Positions 1 through 4,821 of a stretch of DNA of 8,438 nt are shown here, piece by piece; position 1 is the first letter of the stretch; each line of letters opens with the position of its first letter. The position numbers and the translations under genes are program-made. Source of the stretch: Limisphaerales bacterium (GTDB lineage: Bacteria; Verrucomicrobiota; Verrucomicrobiae; Limisphaerales; UBA11358); NCBI GenBank assembly GCA_003152145.1, contig PLZL01000373.1, forward strand, positions 10,171 through 18,608. Direction: 5' to 3'. The notes beneath the pieces were generated by a model. That model was not told the DNA's origin. It worked only from the letters and a program-made list of their open reading frames with translations, and ran no database searches.

Positions 1-1559
1 CCGAACTCGCCGCCGCCGCGCAGATTGGCAATCGCCCAAACGCCGCCGGCGTCGAACCAGATGCGCAGCGTGACATTGAATGCCGGCGTGAGGTTGATGC
101 CGTATCCGCCATAACCGTAGAGCACCGTCGGGTTTTTCCCGTCCAGTTTGATTCCCTTTTTCCGCAGGATGCTGATCGGTATCTTCGTTCCATCCTTTGA
201 CGTGGCAAATTCGCGGACGACTTCAATGTCGTCGAAGTTTGCCGGCGAAGTCATCTGGAACGCCGTTGCGCGTGGCTGTTTCATTCCCGGTTCCCACTCA
301 TACCAGCCCGGCGGCTTGAGAAAACTGTTATTGGCGAAAACCAGTTCGTCACCATGCCAGCAGTGCAGCCCGCCCACAGCTGAAACCGGCAGCACCGGCA
401 CTTCGACCGGCGGGCCGGCTTTGGGATAATACCAGAGGCGCGACGGCCCGCCTTCCATCACCGCGATGTAAAGCCCCCCTGCGGACGGCTCGTATTCGCC
501 TACCACGCCTTTTCCTTCCGGCACGGCCACCGTGGCTTTCGCCAAATCCGGGTCCGCCAGCGGCAGGCGCAGGATTTTTCCGCGCGGCGCGTTCTTTTTG
601 GAAAGCAGATACAACGCCGCGTCCTTGCCGAACCTGATCACTTTGATCCCATCCTCGAACCGCGTGAGCTGCTGCCACGATCCGGAGGCGTTGCGCAGGT
701 AATGGGCGAAGTCGCCGCCGTCGCCGTTGGCAACCGTGGCTAGGAGCCATTGGCCGTCCTCGCTCGCGTCCAGTCCAATCTCTGCGATGCGGGGAAAATC
801 ACGTCCCAGCTCATAAGTGTCGGCATTGGCCGGCGTGCCGAGCCGGTGAAACCAGACTTGCTGGTAAAAGTGCAGGTCGCCCTCCGGCCGCTCACCGGCG
901 TGAGGATAACGCGTGTAAAAAATGCCTGTGCCGTCGGCTTTCCACGCGGCGCTGCCGCCACCCGTCGGATATTGCACGCCGGGAATGATGTCCGGCAGCG
1001 CTTGGCCCGTGGCCGTATCGAAGAAATGCAGCACCCCGTCTTCACTGCCGTTCTTGGACAGAGAAATCGCCACGAGCCGCCCGTCCCTGGACGGCACGAA
1101 CCAGTCCATCGCCGTCGTGCCGTTCGTGTTCCAGGCGTTGGGATCGAACACGACTTTTCGCAGGGCGGGCGGATAAACCGATTTCAGCCGGACGAGCACC
1201 GGCTGCTGCGCCGGCGGCTTGAAGCGCGTGGCAAAGATGATGCCGCCCCGGCAATCCGCCAGGCCGTAGCTGGCAGATTCCTCCCCGACCAGTTCCGAAA
1301 GTTGCTGCTCCAGTCCGTCATGGAACGACAATTGGTCAAACCAAGCGCGGGTGCGCTCGTTTTGCCGGCGCGTCCATTCGCCCACGGCCGGGCTGGCCCC
1401 GTCTTCGAGCCATTGGTAATCGTCCACCACGGCGACTCCATGATAGGAATTGGTGACCGGTTCGCGCGTGGTGGAAACGACTGGCAATGGCAAAACGCCG
1501 GCGGAGGCCGCCGCCGCTCCCAGTCCCAAAAGCAGGGGAAAAACAAAGCGGTTGCTCAT
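1..1559 (-). CDS. prolyl oligopeptidase, family S9A, exported (partial, C-terminus missing)
   Basis: The frame is open from the ATG at 1559 to the window edge, giving about 519 residues; S9A enzymes are usually near 700. Residues 1-20 form a signal peptide (hydrophobic core FPLLLGLGAAAA, likely cleavage after ASA), so the enzyme probably acts outside the cytoplasm. The mature N-terminus has the S9A-like segment SYHGVAVVDDYQWLED. A long beta-propeller-like stretch follows (for example PTGGGSAAWKADGTGIFYTR). Near the edge comes the start of the alpha/beta hydrolase domain, with LYGYGGYGINLTP and ANLRGGGEFG; the tyrosine of the YGYGG segment supplies part of the oxyanion hole in family members. 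The catalytic Ser, Asp and His lie beyond the window. Known members cleave peptides on the carboxyl side of proline; the substrate here is unknown. An in-frame ATG at 1625 is the alternative start, but it would put 22 residues in front of the signal peptide. Neither start has a clear Shine-Dalgarno. The gene diverges from the toxin-antitoxin pair. Confidence 0.93.
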   Translation of the reverse strand, partial: MSNRFVFPLLLGLGAAAASAGVLPLPVVSTTREPVTNSYHGVAVVDDYQWLEDGASPAVGEWTRRQNERTRAWFDQLSFHDGLEQQLSELVGEESASYGLADCRGGIIFATRFKPPAQQPVLVRLKSVYPPALRKVVFDPNAWNTNGTTAMDWFVPSRDGRLVAISLSKNGSEDGVLHFFDTATGQALPDIIPGVQYPTGGGSAAWKADGTGIFYTRYPHAGERPEGDLHFYQQVWFHRLGTPANADTYELGRDFPRIAEIGLDASEDGQWLLATVANGDGGDFAHYLRNASGSWQQLTRFEDGIKVIRFGKDAALYLLSKKNAPRGKILRLPLADPDLAKATVAVPEGKGVVGEYEPSAGGLYIAVMEGGPSRLWYYPKAGPPVEVPVLPVSAVGGLHCWHGDELVFANNSFLKPPGWYEWEPGMKQPRATAFQMTSPANFDDIEVVREFATSKDGTKIPISILRKKGIKLDGKNPTVLYGYGGYGINLTPAFNVTLRIWFDAGGVWAIANLRGGGEF

Positions 1560-1641
1560 GCGCCAGACGGTAGCCACCACCGGTTCGCAGGCAAGTTTTT
1601 TTGCGTGGCTGCTTGCGGCTTTCATGATTTCAGGTTTTCAA

Positions 1642-1662
1642 AAAGTTGACGCTGCCAACTTT
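1642..1662. promoter_or_regulatory. inverted repeat upstream of the oligopeptidase gene
   Basis: AAAGTTG (1642-1648) and CAACTTT (1656-1662) are perfect inverted arms separated by 7 bases. The site lies about 80 bp upstream of the preferred oligopeptidase start and about 55 bp upstream of the vapB promoter. On the minus strand the second arm runs into TTTTTG, so the RNA could also form a weak hairpin in the oligopeptidase leader. It could be an operator for either divergent gene, or chance. What is seen is the symmetry; the function is a guess. Confidence 0.3.
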
Positions 1663-1716
1663 CCGGCGCACACCCGCCGGAGTCAGCCTCGGAGCAAAAT
1701 TCATACAAAATAATTG

Positions 1717-1744
1717 TTGACATACTTTTACGTTCTGGTATAAC
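1717..1744 (+). promoter_or_regulatory. sigma70-type promoter of the vapBC pair
   Basis: A perfect -35 TTGACA (1717-1722) is followed after 16 bp by a -10 TATAAC (1739-1744), in a locally AT-rich stretch. The antitoxin ATG begins at 1753, only 8 bases after the -10 box, so transcription should start at or within a few bases of the start codon. An inverted repeat ATAC (1722-1725), 12-bp gap, GTAT (1738-1741) spans from the last base of the -35 into the -10. It is placed where an autoregulating antitoxin-toxin complex would be expected to bind. Operator function is inferred. Confidence 0.7.
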
Positions 1745-1752
1745 TTCAAGCC

Positions 1753-2028
1753 ATGATTGCGACTTACAAGATTGAAACTGTCAATTTCGGCACCAAGGGG
1801 CAGGTCGTCATTCCCCGCCGCCTGCGCCGGGAATTTGAGATTGAGGAAGGCACCAAGGCGGCGGTCATCGCCACGCCCGAAGGCATCCTCCTTAAACCCG
1901 TGACCGGCACGTTCATCCGGCGCGGGCGCGGAATCCTCAAGCGCAAGCCCGGCGACAAGCCGCTGGCGGAGGAATGGGCCGGGCACAAAAAGCAGGAAAG
2001 GAAACTGGAGGAGCGCCATGTCCGCTAA
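1753..2028 (+). CDS. vapB: VapB-type antitoxin, AbrB/SpoVT fold
   Basis: This is a 91-residue protein. Residues 6-50 form the AbrB/SpoVT swapped-hairpin DNA-binding domain, with the signature TKGQVVIPRRLRREFEI (14-30) followed by EEGTKAAVIATPEGILLKP. The tail (52-91) is rich in Arg, Lys and Glu and would be the toxin-binding and proteolysis-sensitive part in known antitoxins. In characterised systems such proteins neutralise the PIN toxin and repress their own operon. No other in-frame ATG lies near the start. The sequence in front (CTTCAAGCC) has no Shine-Dalgarno and the promoter is immediately upstream, so translation probably starts on a leaderless or nearly leaderless mRNA. The stop overlaps the toxin start by 11 nt. 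Confidence 0.88.
   Translation: MIATYKIETVNFGTKGQVVIPRRLRREFEIEEGTKAAVIATPEGILLKPVTGTFIRRGRGILKRKPGDKPLAEEWAGHKKQERKLEERHVR
2007..2011 (+). promoter_or_regulatory. ribosome binding site of vapC
   Basis: GGAGG sits 6 nt before the vapC ATG at 2018, inside the end of the antitoxin gene. It fixes the toxin start. It also contrasts with the antitoxin, which has no such site. Confidence 0.75.
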
Positions 2029-2419
2029 GGTGCTCGACAGCTTCGCGCTCATTGCTTATTTCCGCGACGAACCGGGCGCCGAAACCGTGGAAAACCTGCT
2101 CGTGGCCGCGGGCAAAAAGGATGCCCCATTGCAAATGACGGACGTGAACTATGCCGAGGTCAAATACTCCATTGTAAAAAAGGACGGCGCGGAAGCTTGG
2201 GGGGAAGCCGCCAAAATACTTCAAGGCCTGCCAATTGAGTTTCATTCGACAACCCGGCCGCTGGCGGACACCGCCGCCGATTACAAGGCGCGATTCAAGA
2301 TGAGCCTGGCCGACGCCTTCGCCGCCGCGTTGGCGAAGGAGAAAAAGGCCGAACTCGTCACCGGCGACCTGGAATTCAAGGAACTCGAGAAGGAAATCAA
2401 AATCAACCGGCTGAAATGA
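2018..2419 (+). CDS. vapC: VapC-type toxin, PIN-domain ribonuclease
   Basis: At 133 residues this has the usual size for VapC. The PIN-domain acidic residues are visible in order: Asp7 in VLDSFALIAYF, Glu47 in NYAEVKYSI, Asp99 in SLADAFAAALA and Asp117 in LVTGDLEFKEL. These residues coordinate the divalent metal needed for RNA cleavage in known members, whose targets are often tRNA or rRNA; the target here cannot be told from sequence. The active site looks intact, so the toxin is probably functional and held in check by the overlapping antitoxin gene. The 11-nt overlap and strong ribosome binding site point to co-translation from the single promoter at 1717-1744. Confidence 0.9.
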   Translation: MSAKVLDSFALIAYFRDEPGAETVENLLVAAGKKDAPLQMTDVNYAEVKYSIVKKDGAEAWGEAAKILQGLPIEFHSTTRPLADTAADYKARFKMSLADAFAAALAKEKKAELVTGDLEFKELEKEIKINRLK

Positions 2420-2573
2420 TTAAAACCTTCAGGTGAAAATCGTTTTGCCAAGCAAATTGTGAAAACCACAAACATTGCAGACTTCATCAAACCTGAAGCG
2501 TTCCTGAAGCAGGCTACCGAAGCCACAACTGTTAAGGCAATCACATCACTTCTCGCGCAATTCCCAATCGTGG

Positions 2574-2672
2574 ATCAACGACATTTACAACCATTACGTG
2601 CTGCATTCCACCTGCACGTATCAGGAAGAGCCGGAACCGCTCGACGGCCGAGCCGTTGGATGGTTTTTGTGA
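2574..2672 (+). pseudogene. N-terminal fragment of a GNAT acetyltransferase
   Basis: One frame reads INDIYNHYVLHSTCTYQEEP, then EPLDGRAVGWFL and a stop. This closely resembles the N-terminal segment of the phosphinothricin-acetyltransferase-like branch of GNAT enzymes (pattern I..IYNHYV..ST.TY..EP......WF). No start codon with a matching upstream segment is present, and the acetyl-CoA binding part is absent. A short piece in another frame just after the stop (AKPAPVAKQG, near 2701) could be a frameshifted continuation, but this is weak. The identification rests on remembered family sequences; the full-length donor gene is not in the window. Confidence 0.6.
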
Positions 2673-2766
2673 ATTTCCCTTAGCCATGACCACGATATTT
2701 GCTAAACCTGCACCGGTTGCAAAGCAGGGAGTTAAACGTCGGGTTGGGCCGTGTTGAAATCGGCGC

Positions 2767-2874
2767 ATGGCTGCCGGACAACTCTGGCTTTTCCCGCCTG
2801 CCCTTTTCACCTCATCCGGCTGCCGCCACCTTCTCCCCATTCCCATGCGGAGAAGGCAGTCGAGCGGCTGACCG
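2767..2874 (+). pseudogene. GIY-YIG nuclease gene start, copy 1, interrupted
   Basis: From the ATG at 2767 the frame begins MAAGQLWLFPP, the same as the start of the copy at 4477. The similarity then breaks off near 2802 and resumes near 2853 with AAGGCA and GTCGAGCGGCTG, which would encode VERL but in a shifted frame. The roughly 50 bases between contain the hairpin at 2829-2856, so an insertion seems to have broken the gene. The original reading frame stops at 2871. The GIY-YIG motif itself is not present. The ends are approximate, because the sequence after VERLTA no longer matches the other copy. Confidence 0.5.
2829..2856. repeat. hairpin-forming element inside the copy 1 remnant
   Basis: CCTTCTCC (2829-2836) pairs perfectly with GGAGAAGG (2849-2856). 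Inside, CAT pairs with ATG around a TCCC loop, separated from the outer stem by one C-C mismatch. With the preceding CACCTCATCCGGCTGCCGCCA it looks like the left part of a dispersed palindromic repeat of the kind found many times in some bacterial genomes. The expected matching right arm (GGATGAGGTG) is missing. No U-tract follows, so it is not an obvious intrinsic terminator. Only one copy lies in this window, so repetitiveness is inferred. Confidence 0.5.
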
Positions 2875-2920
2875 CGCAACCGCCCGGACGAGAGGCGCGA
2901 GATTTCCGGCCCGGAATTCC

Positions 2921-3154
2921 TTATTCGACGTTGATCTTTTCGCCCCTGGCATTGCGCTTCGAGCATTGGGCAATGCGCGCATCCAGCAACGCGCGCAATC
3001 CTTTGAGAAACTCGAGCCGGGCGGCGTCGAAATGTCGCCGCGCCGGTTCGGGCGGACCCAGTCGCCTTAGCAATTCGGTTAGGAGCGGACCGGTGCCCTG
3101 GCACAGACACGGGCCGGATTCTGTCTTTCGGGATCGTTTGTTTTTGGTTTTCAT
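2921..3154 (-). CDS. small conserved-type protein translationally coupled to the ArsA-like ATPase
   Basis: This is a 77-residue protein with a Lys/Arg-rich N-terminus (1-10), a CxC motif (Cys16, Cys18) in SGPCLCQGTGP, and a helical region around LLTELLRRLGPPEPARRHFD. The most protein-like segment is LEFLKGLRALLDARIAQCSK (47-66), and it ends in GEKINVE. No signal peptide or membrane segment is seen. Its ATG overlaps the stop of the upstream ATPase gene as ATGA, so the two are almost certainly co-translated. I recall similar short proteins next to ArsA/HSP20-type ATPases in other bacteria but know no function. The CxC motif, Cys64 and His41 could bind a metal or metalloid; this is a guess from composition and context. 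Confidence 0.78.
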   Translation of the reverse strand: MKTKNKRSRKTESGPCLCQGTGPLLTELLRRLGPPEPARRHFDAARLEFLKGLRALLDARIAQCSKRNARGEKINVE

Positions 3155-4341
3155 ATTGTTTCCTGGAGTTCCACGACCAGCGTGCCGCCATCGAGCCGCG
3201 CCCGGACCGGCGACAGTCCAGCCATTGAGTTGGGCAGGCCGATGTGCCGGCGAACGGTGCCGACTTCGACCACCAGCTCTTCACCTTTCTTGAACAAGCC
3301 AACTTCAGCCTTCGCCGCGAAGGGCGCTTGGAGCCGGACCTCATACACGCCATTCCGCTTGCGGAAAGAATAGGGCCGCTCCGTGCGGGTGACTGCCGCC
3401 GGGTCTTCCTTGCCCTGGAACATCTCGCGGGCGACCTCACGAATCCGCTCGAGGCCCAGGACCTCGTGCCGGAACAGCGGGACACAGCGCATCGGCACCG
3501 GATCGAAATAGCTCTCGATCTCTTTGAGGAACCGGGCCTGCGTGCGCCGCCACTCCCGGAAAAAGGCATCTTCCACATCGTCGGGCAGCACGCGGTTCAC
3601 CAGCACCTGGTCCACCGTCAAACCGTGCATCGAGAAATAGACAAACGCCCGCTGGGTCTCGCGGACGACCATTTTTTCGGCGTTGGTGACGAGCCGCACG
3701 CTGGTCACACGCGGGTCTTCCAGCAGCTCATCAATGCCCTCAATGCGAGTGAACAGGTCCTTGACGCTGGCGAAGTAGCTGTCGGGAGGCAACTCGAACG
3801 GGGCGACCCGGTTGGCAATGGGGCGCACCGCCCGCAGCACCCCGCGCTGGATGGGGAAGATGTGCTGCATATACCATTTCATCGTGGTGGGCATGGCGAC
3901 GAAGCGCAGGCTTTCACCGGTGGGCGCGCAATCCAGCACGATCACGTCATAACGCCGCTCCTTATGCCATTCGTTGACGTAAAGCAGGGCGCTGAGTTCC
4001 TCCATGCCCGGGAAAATGGCCATCTCCTCCGCCTCGACCTCGCTTAGGCCGGAGGTGCGCAGCAGGGAGCTGATGTAGGACCAGATGCGCTGCCAATTCT
4101 TTTTGATCTCTTTCTGGATGTTGACCTCGTGAATCCAGAGGCGGTCGGCAACCTGGAAGGGCTCAGCCGTTTTGGCATCGAACAGACCCGAATCGAGGTC
4201 GAAGACATCGGCCAGCGAATGCGCCGGGTCCACGCTCATCACCAGGGTTCGATAGCCCAGGTCCGCCAGGCGGGTGCCGGTGGCTGCCGAAAGGCTGGTT
4301 TTACCCACGCCACCCTTGCCGCTAAACAGCAGAATCCGCAT
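3151..4341 (-). CDS. ArsA/Get3-family ATPase with C-terminal HSP20-like domain
   Basis: This 396-residue cytoplasmic P-loop ATPase starts with a deviant Walker A, GKGGVGKT (8-15), carrying the signature Lys9 and Lys14. Switch I follows as SVDPAHSLADVF (36-47), and the switch II region as LDCAPTGESLRF (136-147). Residues 322-396 form a beta-rich HSP20-like domain (RPYSFRKRNGVYEVRLQAP ... LPNSMAGLSPVRARLDGG) of the kind attached to many bacterial ArsA homologues. The protein has one ATPase half, unlike the duplicated plasmid ArsA of arsenite pumps. No arsB, arsR, arsC or arsD is nearby, so arsenite export is not supported; a chaperone or targeting role, as in Get3, or an unknown one is as likely. 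The start is fixed by the motif at residue 8. The only Shine-Dalgarno-like GGAGG is 14 nt upstream, which is far. The downstream small gene overlaps by ATGA. Confidence 0.93.
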   Translation of the reverse strand: MRILLFSGKGGVGKTSLSAATGTRLADLGYRTLVMSVDPAHSLADVFDLDSGLFDAKTAEPFQVADRLWIHEVNIQKEIKKNWQRIWSYISSLLRTSGLSEVEAEEMAIFPGMEELSALLYVNEWHKERRYDVIVLDCAPTGESLRFVAMPTTMKWYMQHIFPIQRGVLRAVRPIANRVAPFELPPDSYFASVKDLFTRIEGIDELLEDPRVTSVRLVTNAEKMVVRETQRAFVYFSMHGLTVDQVLVNRVLPDDVEDAFFREWRRTQARFLKEIESYFDPVPMRCVPLFRHEVLGLERIREVAREMFQGKEDPAAVTRTERPYSFRKRNGVYEVRLQAPFAAKAEVGLFKKGEELVVEVGTVRRHIGLPNSMAGLSPVRARLDGGTLVVELQETI

Positions 4342-4401
4342 GACCAGAAGCTACGCCTCCTTCGGCCGGAGCGCCAGTCTTAGCCATGCAGATTCGACAG
4401 C

Positions 4402-4429
4402 ATCGTAAGCCGCGATGGATTTTGGGCAA
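4402..4429 (-). promoter_or_regulatory. possible promoter of the arsA-like operon
   Basis: On the minus strand TTGCCC (4429-4424) and TACGAT (4407-4402) are separated by 16 bp, about 60 bp before the ATPase start. Both hexamers are only partial matches to the sigma70 consensus. The palindrome at 4431-4446 lies directly upstream of the -35. Confidence 0.3.
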
Positions 4430-4430
4430 T

Positions 4431-4446
4431 CGCAAAAAATTTTGCG
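4431..4446. promoter_or_regulatory. palindrome CGCAAAA-AA-TTTTGCG between divergent gene starts
   Basis: A perfect 7-bp inverted repeat with a 2-bp spacer sits in the 135-bp gap between the ATPase start (4341) and the GIY-YIG remnant start (4477), next to the possible -35 of the ATPase promoter. The symmetry and place suit a repressor or activator site. A related palindrome occurs at 4761-4776. Function is inferred. Confidence 0.35.
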
Positions 4447-4476
4447 CAACAAACCCCGCTCTGCTGGAATTGCCGC

Positions 4477-4611
4477 ATGACTTCCGGGCAACTCTGGCTT
4501 TTCCCGCCGCCCAAGGCACTCGTCGAGCGGTTGGGTGAGGATTTCTTTCGCGCGCTCCCGTCCGGGCCGGACGTTTATCTCATGTGCGGCGCGACCGAAA
4601 GCGTCCTGTAA
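4477..4611 (+). pseudogene. GIY-YIG nuclease family gene, copy 2, truncated
   Basis: The frame starts MTSGQLWLFPPPKALVERLG and goes on DFFRALPSGPDVYLMCG, then ATESVL and a TAA stop after 44 codons. This matches the N-terminal pattern of a GIY-YIG endonuclease family (LFPPP..LVERLG.DFFRALP..PGVYLMCG...GVLYVGKA). The Gly of the GVY triad is Asp here, and the stop falls exactly where the Tyr of YVG should be (TAC would have become TAA). After 4611 the expected Lys/Arg-rich nuclease core is absent. So only a dead 5' end remains, or less likely a small protein. Bases 20-39 of the gene share an exact 20-base block with copy 1 at 2767. It is divergent from the ATPase gene. Confidence 0.6.
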
Positions 4612-4821
4612 GTTTGCAGTGGCAGAGCAGAGACGTGCCGACCGCAACGTGTTTAATGCGCAGCCAGAAGGCACCTGATGGCCAAACTGTGCGGTTGACG
4701 GCTCTCCCGTCACACTATTCACCACGGTCAGAACAAATTTTTACAAGGTAATCCCTGAAAGCAAAAGCCGTTTTGCGCAGTGGCGGCCAACATCGCCGAA
4801 ACCCTCTCCGCAACTGGTTGA
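4612..4821. other. non-coding stretch between the GIY-YIG remnant and the secreted repeat protein gene
   Basis: No recognisable gene is present. Two small inverted repeats are visible: TGACGG/CCGTCA around CTCTC (4696-4712), and GCAAAA/TTTTGC around GCCG (4761-4776). Neither is followed by a convincing U-tract in the direction needed to end the minus-strand gene that stops at 4822. The codon-like texture suggests this may be further decayed coding sequence, but I cannot assign it. Confidence 0.4.
4761..4776. repeat. small inverted repeat GCAAAA-GCCG-TTTTGC
   Basis: The 6-bp arms pair perfectly around a 4-base loop, about 45 bp beyond the end of the secreted protein gene. It could form a weak hairpin in the 3' end of that transcript. 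Its arms repeat those of the palindrome at 4431-4446 with a different spacer. Confidence 0.3.

Larger units (their letters stand above)
2420..2920. other. gene-poor stretch with remnants of two genes
   Basis: No intact gene is recognised in these 501 bases. A GTG-started frame from 2459 gives a plausible helical N-terminus (MKTTNIADFIKPEAFLKQA) but then runs out of frame through the acetyltransferase remnant, so it is probably not a real gene in its present form. The stretch also contains the GNAT remnant, the first GIY-YIG remnant and the hairpin element, listed separately. The octamer CTTCAGGT at 2427 recurs inverted near 2490. No convincing terminator follows vapC. Confidence 0.5.

Noticed and set aside
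750..1649. Long plus-strand frame opposite the oligopeptidase gene
   Set aside because: It is a compositional shadow: the minus-strand frame over the same bases has S9A motifs, a signal peptide and normal protein texture, whereas this one is rich in Arg, His and Gly without any recognisable domain.
2422..2445. Possible intrinsic terminator after vapC
   Set aside because: The AAAAC/GTTTT outer arms and TTCA/TGAA inner arms are AT-rich, with an impossibly small inner loop and no real U-tract, so a stable terminator is not supported.
2686..2757. 23-codon plus-strand frame starting MTTIFAKPAPV
   Set aside because: It is too short, has no ribosome binding site, and is better seen as a possible frameshifted piece of the GNAT remnant.
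2541..3578. Minus-strand frame of 345 codons overlapping the ArsA gene and the gene-poor stretch
   Set aside because: It crosses the end of the ArsA-like gene and the whole small partner gene in another frame, and its Arg/Ser/Pro-rich translation is typical of antisense or out-of-frame GC-rich DNA.
3244..4047. Plus-strand frame of 267 codons opposite the ArsA-like gene
   Set aside because: Its coding texture is explained as the complement of a clear ATPase gene; it has no motif or start signal of its own.
3151..4341. Arsenite-resistance operon
   Set aside because: The ATPase belongs to the ArsA family, but no pump, repressor, reductase or metallochaperone of the ars system is present, and the protein has a single ATPase half with an HSP20-like domain.
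4696..4712. Hairpin TGACGG/CCGTCA as terminator of the secreted protein gene
   Set aside because: It has a 6-bp stem but no U-tract on either strand, and it lies more than 100 bp beyond the stop codon.
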